This document shows positions 31,770 through 42,696 of a DNA stretch of 64,000 nucleotides, in pieces. The DNA comes from Pyropia haitanensis. Lineage: Eukaryota > Rhodophyta > Bangiophyceae > Bangiales > Bangiaceae. The stretch is from contig SDUX01000006.1 in the NCBI GenBank assembly GCA_008729055.1, positions 124,001 through 188,000 of the forward strand. Reading direction: 5' to 3'. Under the pieces are notes generated by a model. It worked only from the letters and a program-made list of their open reading frames with translations. It had not been told where the DNA came from and searched no databases. Positions within the stretch are counted from its first letter, which is position 1; each line of letters starts with the position of its first letter. Position numbers and translations under genes: made by a program.

Positions 31770-32647
31770 GGTAAAAAGGGGGGTGGAGCTCGGGCAGGGG
31801 CGCGGGGGGAAGGGAGCGGCGGGGAGAAAGAAGGGGCGAACGCTGGGATGCGGAAAAGAAAAAAAACACAAAGCAGGGACGCGAAGACGGCGGCTTCACG
31901 GCAAACCGGTTGGGTGTAGCGGAGACGCGGGGTGGCGGGCCGGGGCAAAGCGCGGCACGCGGGTGGAGCAGGACGACGGCGGCGGAGGGCTCGTGAGGGC
32001 GGCCGAAACTGCCACCACGGGGACCCAACCAATAGCGGCCACCAGCCGCCCAGGCCGCGGAGCCTGGGGTTGGCACGGAGACGCCCCACTCCGCCTCCCA
32101 ATCGAGATCGCCGCACCTCGTCCTCGCATGCTCTGGCCGCGGAAGAAATCAGCGGGGGCGGTCGACTGGGAAGAAGTCGATGGCGGTCGAAGCGATCGAT
32201 GCGGGATTGTGTAGCATTGCTCTGACACTCGTGCAAGTAAGTACTGCTCATGGCTGCCGGATCACGAAGCTGTAAGATAGAATTTTCGAGAAGGATCGGC
32301 CGTTGTCCCGGCAACGGCGGGCGCCCGTCGGCGGGCGTGTGCGGCGACCCAGATATGCAACCCAGCTCAAAGCAACGGGCGATGACCACACCCCCCCCTC
32401 TCTCTTCCACCACCCGGCCACCTCGGCATACGCGGCGGAAATCACATTCGGTGTTCCCCTCGCGTGCTGTGGTCCATCCGCCCTTGACCTCCACTCTCAC
32501 TTCCACTCCCTCATCCCCACCGCGCTTTATCTGCACCCCGCCTTATCCTCACCAACCTCCGTCTTCCCTCACCTTGCCCCACGTCCTCCTTCCCAGCGGC
32601 GTGTGCCTTTGCGGCGTACCGCCCTGCCCCGCTGTCGTGCACCAGCT
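31770..32647. promoter_or_regulatory. Shared divergent promoter region of the linker and plastid HSP90 genes
   Basis: 880 bases between two plastid-protein start codons on opposite strands. The centre (about 32200-32300) is the AT-richest part (agaattttcgag at 32278). The HSP90 side from 32390 to 32645 is C/T-rich. No perfect TATA box was seen, nor an obvious heat-shock element array (nGAAnnTTCn). Confidence 0.45.
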
Positions 32648-35029
32648 ATGGCACCCCCAATGGCCGCCTTTGTGGGCGCTCTGGTAGGCACGCCCCTGCG
32701 CGGCTCGGCTGCCGCCCGCGCACCGCTGGCGGTCGTGTCGCGCCCGCGGGGTGCCGGGGTGGTGACCCCCGCCCGCCGTGCGGCGCGGCCGGCCTTCCGC
32801 ATGGCCGCCGATGACGCGGGCGGGGACGCTGGCGGCGCTGGCGGGGATGCCGGTGGCGCGACCGCGACGGCCCCCCCCCCCGCGGCCGCGGCGGACGGCG
32901 AGACGTTCCAGTTCCAGGCGGAGGTGTCGCGGGTCATGAAGCTCATCATCAACTCGCTCTACTCCAACAAGGAGATTTTTGCGCGGGAGCTGGTCTCCAA
33001 CGCGTCGGATGCGTGCGACAAGAAGCGGTTCTTGTCGCTGACGGACGGCGGCGCCGCGTCCGAGACGGACTTTTTCATCCGCGTCAAGGCGGACCAGGAC
33101 GCCAAGACCATTACCATTGAGGACAATGGCATTGGGATGACCAAGCAGGAGCTCATTGCCAACCTCGGCTCCATCGCCACGTCGGGGACGGCCAAGTTTG
33201 CCGAGGCGCTGGGGGATACCGCCAAGAACGACGACGTGTCCCTGATTGGCCAGTTTGGCGTCGGCTTTTACGCTGCCTTCCTCGTCGCTGACAATGTGAG
33301 CGTTGTGTCACGGTCGGCCACGGCGGCGAACGCGCCCACGTACACGTGGACGTCTGACTCTGAGTCGTCCTACACCATTGTCCAGGGTGACGGTGGGGTG
33401 CCTCTGGAGGGGGATTCTGGGACGCGTATCACGCTGCACATCAAGCCTGGGTCGATGGAGCTCCTGGAGAACCACCGGCTGGGCGACCTCCTCAAGCGCT
33501 ACTCGGAGTTTATTGCATTCCCCATCTACACGTGGGAGACCAGCACTGAGATGGTGGAGGAGGCTGATGGGGATGAGAAGAACGAGGACGGTACGCCCAA
33601 GATGAAGAAGGTGCCCAATACTGTCTCCAAGTGGGCGCAGGTGAACAAGCTGAAGCCGCTGTGGATGCGGCGGCCGAGGGAGGTGGAGGAGGGGGACTAC
33701 AACGAGTTCTACAAGACGCTGGCCAAGGATCCCCTGGCGCCGATGGCGCACTCGCACTTTGCAGTGGAGGGCGATGTGGAGTTCCGGGCGGTCCTCTTCA
33801 CTCCCGCCATGCTGCCGTACGAGCTGCAGCAGAACATGTTTGACGAGGCTGGCCGGATGCTCAAGCTGTATGTCAAGCGGGTGTTCATCTCGGACAAGTT
33901 TGAGGAGTTTGTGCCCCGCTGGCTGTGCTTTGTGCGGGGGGTGGTGGACTCGGAGGACCTGCCCCTCAACGTGAGCCGCGAGATCCTCCAGCAGTCTCGC
34001 GTTCTCCGCATCATCTCCAAGCGCCTCATCCGCAAGTGTGTGGACATGTTCAAGGAGATTGCTGGGCGCGAGGACGGGGCCGATTACACCAAGTTTTGGT
34101 CCCAGTTTGGGCGCTACCTCAAGGCCGGCATCATTGACGATTCGGATTATGCGGAGGAGCTGGCTGGCCTCACCCGGTGGTACTCGTCGAAGTCGGGTGA
34201 TGACGTCACCTCGTTTGCCGAGTACGTGTCGCGGATGAAGGAGGGGCAGTCTGAGATTTACTACGTGACGGGCTCGTCCAAGGCTGCCGCTGCCAACGCG
34301 CCGGCCATGGAGAAGCTGCGCTCGGCCGGCTATGAGGTGCTCTACCTGACCGAGGCCATTGACGAGATTGCCATCCAGTCGCTGTCGACGATCAAGACCA
34401 AGTTGTCCGTGGACTCGGATGCGGGCAAGGCTGGGGAGGAAGGGACGCTCAAGCTGGCGGACGTGGCCAAGGAGTCGTTCAAGATGCCCGCCGACGACAG
34501 CAAGAGCGAGTCGGACAAGGCCAAGGACGAGGCCAACGCCGCGGAACTCACGGAGGTCACCACCTACCTCCAGTCGTTGCTGTCCAAGACGGTCAGCAAG
34601 GTCACCCTCTCCGAGCGCCTCACCGAGTCCCCGTCGGCGATTGTGCAGAGCGACTTTGGGGTGTCCCCGACGATGGAGCGGTACATGCGGGAGAACTCGG
34701 CGACGGGCTCGTCGGACCTGGAGCAGTACCTCAGCACCGCGCGGACGCTCGAGATTAACCCAGACCACCCGATTGTGCGGTCGCTCAAGACCAAGCTCAC
34801 CGCCGCCAAGGATGGGGACGCCAGCACTGCCCAGCTGGGGACCCTGCTGTACGACCTGGCGCTCCTGACGGGCGGGTACAACCTGTCGGACACGGCGGGC
34901 TTTGCGTCGCGGGTGAGCTCGCTGGTGTCGTCTGCGGTGGGGGAGCCGGCGGCGCCGGCCAAGGCGGACGCTGCGGCTGAGCCGGCGGCGGAGCCCGAGA
35001 CGAAGGCCGTCGACCCTGAGGTGGTCTAG
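32648..35029 (+). CDS. HSP90C: Plastid HSP90 chaperone (HSP90C)
   Basis: ATP-dependent chaperone of the plastid stroma. An intact single-exon frame of 793 aa. Residues 1-55 are a transit peptide (MAPPMAAFVGALVG..., many Ala, Arg, Pro). The ATPase domain begins FQFQAEVSRVMKLIINSLYS and contains IFARELVSNASDA with Glu114 and Asn118 (yeast Glu33/Asn37 equivalents), IEDNGIGMTKQELI and LIGQFGVGFYAAFLVADNVS. The middle domain has LPLNVSREILQQSR with the catalytic-loop Arg. A dimerisation domain follows. The C-terminus ends DPEVV, as in plastid HSP90, and lacks the cytosolic MEEVD and the ER KDEL signals. A second ATG at 32660 (MAAFVGAL) is an equally plausible start and resembles the linker's MAAFVAG. 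It is divergent from the linker gene. Confidence 0.96.
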   Translation: MAPPMAAFVGALVGTPLRGSAAARAPLAVVSRPRGAGVVTPARRAARPAFRMAADDAGGDAGGAGGDAGGATATAPPPAAAADGETFQFQAEVSRVMKLIINSLYSNKEIFARELVSNASDACDKKRFLSLTDGGAASETDFFIRVKADQDAKTITIEDNGIGMTKQELIANLGSIATSGTAKFAEALGDTAKNDDVSLIGQFGVGFYAAFLVADNVSVVSRSATAANAPTYTWTSDSESSYTIVQGDGGVPLEGDSGTRITLHIKPGSMELLENHRLGDLLKRYSEFIAFPIYTWETSTEMVEEADGDEKNEDGTPKMKKVPNTVSKWAQVNKLKPLWMRRPREVEEGDYNEFYKTLAKDPLAPMAHSHFAVEGDVEFRAVLFTPAMLPYELQQNMFDEAGRMLKLYVKRVFISDKFEEFVPRWLCFVRGVVDSEDLPLNVSREILQQSRVLRIISKRLIRKCVDMFKEIAGREDGADYTKFWSQFGRYLKAGIIDDSDYAEELAGLTRWYSSKSGDDVTSFAEYVSRMKEGQSEIYYVTGSSKAAAANAPAMEKLRSAGYEVLYLTEAIDEIAIQSLSTIKTKLSVDSDAGKAGEEGTLKLADVAKESFKMPADDSKSESDKAKDEANAAELTEVTTYLQSLLSKTVSKVTLSERLTESPSAIVQSDFGVSPTMERYMRENSATGSSDLEQYLSTARTLEINPDHPIVRSLKTKLTAAKDGDASTAQLGTLLYDLALLTGGYNLSDTAGFASRVSSLVSSAVGEPAAPAKADAAAEPAAEPETKAVDPEVV

Positions 35030-36027
35030 ACCGTGCCAGCGAGAGTGGTGGGCCCTCGTGGGCCACTGGCGGGGGGGCGGGGGGGTGTGTGGGGAAGAGG
35101 GGATGATGCACGAACCGACGTTAGTTGCCGTGGGTGTGGGTACCCGGGTGGCCATGCCCGCTCACTGCCTATGCTGTGTATCTGTCAGTGCAGCGCGCAC
35201 CGCGTGCCGTTGCGGTGGGGTGTGTTGCGTTTTAGGAGGCGCCTTTTTTTTGATGCAAGACCATGCAAAGCCATACATGTGCCCGTGCAGTCGCCCCCGG
35301 CCTCCTCCCGCCTGACCACGGGTGGCGGTGGCAGTTGACGCCGTGCCACCATCGTTCGTGGGGGCGACCGCCCGCGAGACCCCACCGACGGCAGGGTGAG
35401 CGGGTGCGCGCGCGCACCCACCCACGTACGAGCTGGCGCAGGTGCAGTGGCGAGCCCCCACCACGCCTCCGACCGCCACCCCACGGAGGAGGTGCTCGCC
35501 CACGCTCGGGTGTGCCAGCCGCCACCACCGCCGCCCTCTTGTCTTGTGTCACAGCGCCAGCGCTACGGGCCCGTCGGGGGCGTCGGCGGCGGGGGCGGGC
35601 GCGGAGCGGACGCGGGGTGCGCCCGTCCCGCACACCCACCGCGCCGCCATGCAATCGCCCACGCCACCTCTACCCACATGCCACGCACGGCAAGCAAAAA
35701 AAAAAAAAACGGCGCCACGGTCAAACAATACAAACGGCGCCGCGGGATACGCAGGGCGCGAGCGGCCAGCCGGCAGACGGACACCTCCAGCCGTGCCCAC
35801 CCGCGTCGAGTACGACCGCAGCGGCAGCAGACGCCACCACCACCCCCCACTGGCCGCCGCGTCGTCCACCCCCCCCCCCCTCCGCCTCTCCCAGGTGGGC
35901 AGACGCGCACGGCCGGTCCCCCCCACCGCCAGCCCACACCGTTACCCCCCCCCCCTCGATACACCCCCCCCCGCCCCGCCCCCTCACCCTACCCACCTCC
36001 CCACCGCCACGCCCCCCCCCCCCCCCT
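35030..36027. other. Convergent gap, no gene seen
   Basis: Tail-to-tail between HSP90 and the SAM-domain gene. 35030-35340 is of lower GC and is probably the HSP90 3' UTR (tttttttt at about 35245-35252). 35690-35715 has an A13 run. 35830-36027 is C-rich. Nothing is recognisable in the open frames. Confidence 0.5.
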
Positions 36028-36860
36028 TCAGTTGGCCCCCCCAAACAGCGCCAAAATGCGGCGGCGGTCGCCCAGCGGGATGGCCGGGAACTCGACGCGG
36101 AGGTCGTCGGCGGTCAGCGCGGCGGCCGTCTCCCCGTCCACCCGCGCCGTCGAGAACGCGTCGACGTGGTCGCCTAGCCCCGCCGCGGCCAGCGCCGCCC
36201 CGACCTGCGCCACCGACCACTCGCGCAGCGGGGGGACGGGGGAGGCGGCGGCGGTCGGCGCCGCCGCCGCCACCGCGACTGGGCGCGCCGACGGCGCGCC
36301 GCCGTCGGCGTCGGCGTCGGCGTCGCCGCTATCAGCGTCGCCGTCGCCAGCGTCGGCGGCGGCGTCGGCGTCGCTGCCGCCGCCGCCGCCACCGACGGCG
36401 CGGAGCTTGGCGTCAAAGTCGGCCAGGAGCGCCGCGTCTGGGTCAGCCGCCTCCTCCTCTGCCGCCGCCGGCGGCGGCGGCTGCGCGCGGGCGGCCACCT
36501 CGGGGCGCCCAACCGGCGGCGGCGCCGCCCCGCCGGCCGCGGCGGCGCCGGCGCCGGCGGCGGCGGCGGCGCGGGCAGCGGCGCGGGCGCCCGCGTCGCG
36601 GCCCGCGGCGGCGGCCGCGTCGGCCTGCCGCCGGATGGCGTCGGCGTCAAAGGGCGGCGGCGAAAAGGAGGCGGTGGGGGGAGCGCCGCAAGGCGGGCCC
36701 TGACCACGGGGGGGGGGGGGGGGGCCCGCGGGCGCCGCGGCCCGCACCCGCCCTCCGGGCGGTGGCCGGAAGGTGGGGGGGGGTGGCGGGCCGTCCCCAC
36801 GGAGGGGGGCGGCAGCGGGCCGCCCCACGCCGGCGAGGGAAGGAAGGCGGGCGAGCCCAT
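36028..36860 (-). CDS. SAM (sterile alpha motif) domain protein
   Basis: The C-terminal 65 residues form a SAM domain: REWSVAQVGAALAAAGLGDH, VDGETAAALTADDLRVEF and PLGDRRRILALF, matching the W-x2-V ... L..L+..DL-E+G(I)..G.R..IL pattern. Before it lie an acidic Asp/Ala segment (DADAAADAGDGDADSGDADA), an Ala-rich helix and a Pro-rich N-terminus. SAM domains mediate protein-protein or RNA interactions; the partner is unknown. Start 36860 is preferred. It reads MGSPAFLPSPAWGGPLPPPS and joins the main frame if one base is added to the 9-G run at 36775-36783, giving 277 aa. A start at 36993 in the main frame is the alternative. It is divergent from PRP6, 481 bases away. Confidence 0.75.
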
Positions 36861-37341
36861 GGGAACGGGGGGGGCAAAGGAAGGGGGGAAGGGGGGAAGC
36901 GGGGGGAGGAAGCCAATTCTCCCCCTCTGCAGGTCGGGAGGAAGACGCGTCGAGTGTAAAAGGCAACGGGTGGGACCACCGCTGGGTCGTCACCAGGATG
37001 ACCGCCTGCTGGAAGCTGGAAAGTAAAAGTACCCACTGCCAACTAACTAGAGATTAGGAAGTCATGCAAATCCGACCCCCCCCCCCCACGTGGCATGTGA
37101 TCCGCCGGACGGGACTCGACTGTCCGCCTTGGCCTCTTCTCCCGCGCCCGCCACCACGCCGGCCGACCGTCGCGCCCCCGCCAACGCGCGCTCGGCTCGC
37201 CCTCGGCAGCCGTCCCCGCGGCGTGCAGCCGCTGCCGTCCCCCCCCCCCCACGCATTGGCCATCCCCCCCCCCCCTTTCCCACCCCCCCCCCCCCCCCCT
37301 TCCCTCCCCTGCAGCCTTTTCTCCTTTCTTCCCATCCCATC
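36861..37341. promoter_or_regulatory. Divergent promoter region of the SAM-domain and PRP6 genes
   Basis: 481 bases. The centre (36950-37070) is the least GC-rich part (ggaaagtaaaagtaccc, actagagattagg), and the PRP6 side (37225-37340) is a C/T-rich leader with two long C runs. No canonical TATA box. Confidence 0.45.
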
Positions 37342-38300
37342 ATGTCCCGGCCGCCCGGCCGCCCCCCCCCCCCCGACGCGCCGTCCGCGTTTGCCCCCCC
37401 GTCGGCCGCCGCGCTCGCCGCGCGCGTCGCGTCGCGGGCGGCCGCCGGCGCGCCGGTACGGCCGTACGGCTCGGGCGGTGGCGTCGGCGGTGGCGGCGGC
37501 GGCGGCGGGGGTGGTGCGGGTGGCGCCGCCGCCGCCGCGCCGCCGCCAGCGTACGTGGCGGGGCGGGGGCGGGGGGCGGCCGCGTTTGTGACGCGCCCCG
37601 ACGTGGGTGGGTGGGGGGGGGGACGCCCGCCGTTGGGCCGCGGAGGGGGTGCTGGCCTGGGGGGGGGGGGGGCGCTGCCGCCGCTGCCGCCGGCTGGGCG
37701 GCCCGTGGCGTGGGGGGTGGCCCGCCGCCGCCGCCGCCGCTGCGTGGCGGCGGCGGCGGCACCGGCACCGGCGGCGGCGGCGGTGGCGGCGGTGGCGGTG
37801 GTGGCGGCGCGCTGCCAAAGCCGCCGCCCGACGGGGGCGCCCGCTTTGGCGCCCCCCCCCCGGCTACGTTGCCGGCCGCGGGCGGGGCCTCGGCGACACC
37901 CGCCGCGAGGCGCTCGAGGCGGCCGCCCTGTCGCGGCGGTCGCACCGGCGGCCGCCGGCTGGCGCTGGCGGCCGTGCGTCGGCGGCTGGCGCTGGCGGTG
38001 CCTTTGGGGGGGGGGGCGCGGCGGCCGCGCCGCCGCCGCCGCCGCCGCCGCCGCCGACGGCGACGGCGAGGAGGAGGAGGAGGAGGAGGAGGAGGCGGCT
38101 GGGGGGGGGGGAGGCTGGCCGGCCGTGAGGACGATGACGAGGTGGGGCTCCTCTCCCGTGGCGGCGCGTACGACGCCGACGACGCGGAGGCCGACGCGGT
38201 GTACGCGGCCGTCGAGGCGCGGCTGGCGCGGCGGCGCGGCGGCGGCGGCGGCGCGTCCACGGCGGCGGCCGCGGCAGAGGCCACGCCTGGCGGCGGCGGC

Positions 38301-38350
<50 letters not shown>

Positions 38351-38689
38351 GCGCCCCCCTCCGCCGGCGGCGGCGTTTGGGGACCTCAAGCGGGGCCTCG
38401 CGGCCGTGTCGGCGGCCGAGTGGGCGGCGCTGCCCGACGCGGGGGACCGCAAGGCCAAGCGCCCGCGCCTGCCCGACCGCGTCACCGCCATGCCCGACGC
38501 GATGGCGCTCGCCGCGGCGGAGCGGTACGCGGTGCCGACGGGGGCGGCGGTGGGCGGTGGGGGGGGCGGGGGGGCGGCTGGCCTCCGCGCCGCCGCCGGC
38601 GGCGGCGGTACGGACTTGGCACAGGTCGGCGCCGGCCGCTCGTCGATGCTGTCCCAGCGGCTGGACCGGGCGGGCGCGGCGACGCCCGT

Positions 38690-38741
<52 letters not shown>

Positions 38742-39186
38742 ACCCCCGGCGGCGCCGCGTCGGTGGACCCCGCCGGCTACCTCACCGACCTGGCGTCTGT
38801 GACGGGCGGCGGCGGCGGCGCGGACGCGTCGGGCGTCGGGGACGTGCGCAAGGCGCGGTCGCTCCTCCGCTCCGTGACGGGCGCCAACCCGGGCTACGCG
38901 GCGGGGTGGATCGCCGCGGCGCGGCTGGAGGAGGCGGCGGGCCGCCCCGCCGAGGCGCGGGCGGTGGCGAGCCGCGGCTGTGCGGCGTGCCCGCGGGAGG
39001 AGGAGATGTGGCTCGAGACGGCGCGGCTGCGGCGGGGGGAGCCGCTGCCGCCGGGGGGGGGGGGGGTCGCCCCCCGGGGGGGGCACCACCGCCGCCGCCG
39101 CTGGTGGGGGGGGGGGGGGGGGGGGGTCCGTCGTGGGCACCCCCGCCGCGGGCGCCGCCACCCCCGGCGGCGCGGCGACCGCGACG

Positions 39187-39247
<61 letters not shown>

Positions 39248-39716
39248 GGGGTGGTGGGGGCGCGACGGCGGCGGCGGCGGCGGCGGCGGGCGCTCCCCCC
39301 CCCCCCCCGTCTTTTCCCGTGCCGGCGACGACGCGGCCAAGCGGGTGCTCGCCACCGCCGTCCGCCACCTGCCCCGCTCGGTGCGCATCTGGCTCGCGGC
39401 GGCCGCCCTCGAGGCGCACCCGCCCGCGGCCCGCCGCGTCCTGCGCAAGGCCCTCGAGCTCATCCCGTCCTCTGCGCGCCTGTGGCGGGCGGCGGTCGAG
39501 CGGGAGCCGCCCGCGTCGGTGCGGCCGCTGCTCGCCACCGCCGTTGAGTGCGTGCCGGCGGCGGTGGACCTGTGGCTGGCGCTCGCGGCGGCGGCGCCGC
39601 CGGCAGAGGCACGGGCGGTGCTGAACCGCGCGCGGGCGGCGTGCCCGGCGGAGCGGGCGGTGTGGCTCGCCGCGGCGCGGCTGGAGGAGGGGGAGGCCCG
39701 CGCCGCCGCGGCCGGC

Positions 39717-39767
<51 letters not shown>

Positions 39768-41996
39768 GCGGCCGCCGCGGCCAATGGCGCGGCCGGCGCG
39801 CGCCCACCGCCAGCCGCCGACCGGGTGGCGGCGGTGATTGCCAAGGGCGTGACGACGCTGTCCGTAGCCGGCTCCCTCGTCAGCCGCGCCGAGTGGCTGG
39901 CCGAGGCGGTCGCCGCGGAGCGCGCCGGCTACCCACGCGTCGCCGCGGCGGTCGTCGCCGCCGCGCTCCCGCTGGGCGTCGAAGCCGCCGACCGGCAGTC
40001 CCGCTGGGCGGCCGACGCGGCGGCGGCCGAGGCGGCGCCGCCGACCGACGCGGCCGCGCTCGCCGCGGCGGGCGCGCCCGCCGCGGCGCTGCCGCCACCG
40101 CCGGCTGGGGGGGGCGCCGCGACCGCGCCGCCGCCACCGCCGCCGCCGCCGCCGCCACCGCCCGACGGCGCGGCCGTGCCGGTGGGCGTCGTCCGCGCGG
40201 TGCACGCGGCGCTCGCGGCGGCCTTCCCGGCCAAGCCGGACGTGTGGCTGTCGTGGGCCGAGTTTGAGGCCCGCGTCGGCGGCAGCGGCGGTGCCACCAC
40301 CACCACCACCACCACCACCACCACCACCACCACCACCACCACCACCGCCGCCGCCGCCACCGCTACGGCGCCCGCCGCCGACGGCGGGGCTGCCGACAGC
40401 GGCGCGGGGGATGGCGGTGGCGGCACGCCCGCCGCGGGCGTCCTGCCCGTCCTCGAACGCGCCGTCCGGTTTTGCCCCACCGAGCCGACGCTGTGGCTGA
40501 TGGCGGCCAAGGCGGCGTGGGCGGGCGGCGCGCGCCCGGCCGCGGCGCGGGCGCTGCTGTCGCGGGCGGTGGCGGCGAATGGCGGGGTGGCGGAGCTGTG
40601 GCTGGCGGCGGCAAAGGTGGAGGCCGCCGCCCGCGAGTGGGACCGCGGCCGCGCGCTGCTGCGGCGTGCCGCCGACGCCGCGCCGTCCGCGCGGGTGTAC
40701 ATCAAGGCGGCGCTGCTGGAGCGCGAGTACGGGGCGGTGACCGCGGCGGCGGCGGCCGCCTCGGACGGGCGTGACGGCACGGCGACCGCCGCCACTGGCG
40801 GCGCCAGTGTTGCCAATGGCGGCGGTGGCGGCGCCGCAGAGGCGGCTGGCGACGGTGGCGCCGGCGGTGCGGGCGCCCCCCCCCCCGCCCCCCCCCTCCC
40901 CCCCGCGCCATCGACCGACGCGGAGCTGGCGCTCCTCACCGCCGGCGTGGCGCGCTTCCCCGACTCCCCCCCCCTGGTGCTCATGACCGCCCAGTGGCAC
41001 ACCCGCCGCCGCACGCCCGCCGCCGCGGCCGCCGCGCGGGCGGTCCTCACCGCCGCGCTCTCCCCCGCCGCCCCCCACCCAGCCTTGGCCGGCTCCCCCC
41101 CCCTGTACCTCGCCCTCGCCGCCGCGCACGCCGCGGCGGGCGCGGCGCCCGCCGCGGCGGCGGTGCTCGCGCGCGGCATCCAGGCGGTGCCAACGTCGGA
41201 GAGCCTCCGCCTCGCCGCCGCCGACCTCGCCGCCGCCTCGTCGGGCGCCGCCGCCGCCGAGGCCGCCTGGTCCCGCGCGGCGCAGGCGCTCGCCCCCGCC
41301 GCCGCCGCCGCCGCCACCGCCGCCACCACCACCACCGTCAGCGCGGGCGCCGCGAGCCCGGCGGCGGCCGCCGCCGCCGCCGCCGCCGCCGCGACCGTGC
41401 CCGGCGGCGGCGTCTGGGCGGCGCGCGTCGACGCGGAGGATGGCGGCGGCGTGCGGCGGCGGGGTGGCGGGTCGACCGCGGCGGCCGCGCTCGCCGCCGC
41501 GCCCACCGACGTGCGCGTCCTGACCGCCGTCGGCCGGCTGATGTGGCGCGCGCGGCGGGTGGGCAAGGCCGCCGCGTGGCTGGCGCGCGCCACGGACGTG
41601 GCGCCCGCGTGGGGGGACGCGTGGGCACTCCGCTGGGCGCTGGCGGTCGCCGAGCCCGCCGCGTCCGCGGCGGCGGTGGCGGAGGCGGGCGCGGGCGCTG
41701 GTGTGGGCGTGGGTGGGGGTGCGGGCGCGGCAGGCAGTGGTGGGGGAGGCAAGGGGGAGGCGGAGGGGGACGCCAAGGGGGGGGGGGGTGCTCTGGCCGC
41801 CCCGCTGTCGCCCGTGGCGGCGATTGAGGCGGCGGCGGCGGCGGCGGCGCCGAGCCGCGGCCGCCGCTGGCTCGCCGCCCGCAAGGCGCCGGGCCGGTCG
41901 GCCGCGACGACGGTCGACACGCTGCGGCTGGTGGGCGGGTGGGTCACCGAGGGGGGGGGGTGGCGCGTCCACCCCGTCTGGGACCTGATGGCCTAG
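37342..41996 (+). CDS. PRPF6: Pre-mRNA splicing factor PRP6 (U5 snRNP, tri-snRNP bridge), four N-terminal frame breaks
   Basis: HAT/TPR-repeat scaffold linking U5 to U4/U6 in the tri-snRNP. The N-terminus has YVAGRGRGAAAFVTRPDVG (PRP1_N: YVPGLGRGAxxFTTRSDIG) and a second PPGYVAGRGRGLGD. Then come EDDDEVGLLSRGGAYDADDA and EADAVYAAVEARLARRR, FGDLKRGLAAVSAAEWAALP, DPAGYLTDLASV, DVRKARSLLRSVTGANPGYA and AGWIAAARLEEAAGRPAEAR, followed by about a dozen HAT units (e.g. VLATAVRHLPRSVRIWLAAA, RRVLRKALELIPSSARLWRA, CPTEPTLWLMAAKAAWAGG) to the stop at 41996. Poly-Gly inserts, a 17-Thr ACC run (about 40293-40345) and poly-Ala stretches enlarge it to about 1,552 aa against about 940. Frame changes lie in runs at 37659-37672 (or 37709-37714), 37852-37861, 38006-38016 and 38101-38111. 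One base each gives a length divisible by three. Confidence 0.9.
40293..40345. repeat. ACC trinucleotide microsatellite inside PRP6
   Basis: A pure run of about 17 ACC codons encoding poly-Thr between HAT units. Other trinucleotide runs in the gene (GGC at 38296-38350, 38694-38740, 39189-39245 and 39714-39770) encode poly-Gly. They look like replication-slippage expansions tolerated in loops. Confidence 0.85.
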
Positions 41997-42696
41997 TTTG
42001 AGGAGCTGAGGGAAGAGGAAGGAGAGGGGGGGGGGTGCCTGTGGGGGGTGGGGGGGGGGGTCGTGCTCTGCAGACTGGCGCTGCGGGGAGTGGGACGGGC
42101 GCCGTCCCCGCCGCCGCCGCGGGTCCCAGCCGCTGCTGCGGTTGGCGCGGCCGCGTCGGCCGCCGCCGCGGGGCTACCCCGCCGCCGCCGCCGCCGCCGC
42201 CGCCGTCACCCCCACCTGACCCCGTGCACCGTGCCGGACGGAGGGGCTAGCGGCAACGCCGCGGGCGGGCGGGGCGCCAGTCGACTTCCCGCCAGACGTC
42301 CCCGCGTGCTCGGGCGTTGGGGAAACGCCGGGCGGCGGCGGCACGGCGACGCCCCGCGGGCCGGCCGGCAAGGCCGCTCCTTCCCCCACCTGCGGCTTGG
42401 CGCTGCCGCGGGCGGCGCCCGTCGCGGGCGCGTACCCGCCGCTCGCTCCCGCGGGCGCGCGTGCGGCGGCGACAGGAGCCGCCCGCGGGTGCTTGGGGAG
42501 GCCAGGCCGCCGCGGTTCTGAGACGGCGCCGAGGGACGCGGCGGCTGGGAAGGGCGGTCTAGAAACAGTGGGAACGACGGGCTGCCATGAACGTGCCGTG
42601 AGCGAACAACAGAAGAGGAGCACACGAACGGTACCCCATGCGAGACCATTCTCCCCACTCCCCCCCCCCCCCCCCCGCCCCCCGCTCCGGGAGCTA
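41997..42696. other. Convergent gap between PRP6 and the Cys-rich gene
   Basis: 700 bases of GC-rich DNA with a CCG trinucleotide run at about 42181-42206. No gene recognised. Open frames on both strands are composition-driven. A 16-C run at 42660-42676 lies just beyond the Cys-rich gene's stop. Confidence 0.45.

Noticed and set aside
37062..41972. Minus-strand open frame of over 1,600 codons opposite PRP6
   Set aside because: Arg/Gly/Ala/Pro-only translation mirrors the PRP6 coding strand. Stop codons are absent because of GC content, and there are no conserved blocks.
9452..41996. Programmed ribosomal frameshifting as explanation for broken frames
   Set aside because: The breaks occur in unrelated genes at plain C/G runs of variable length, always with the same sign, without slippery heptamers plus structure. 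Sequencing undercalls are simpler.
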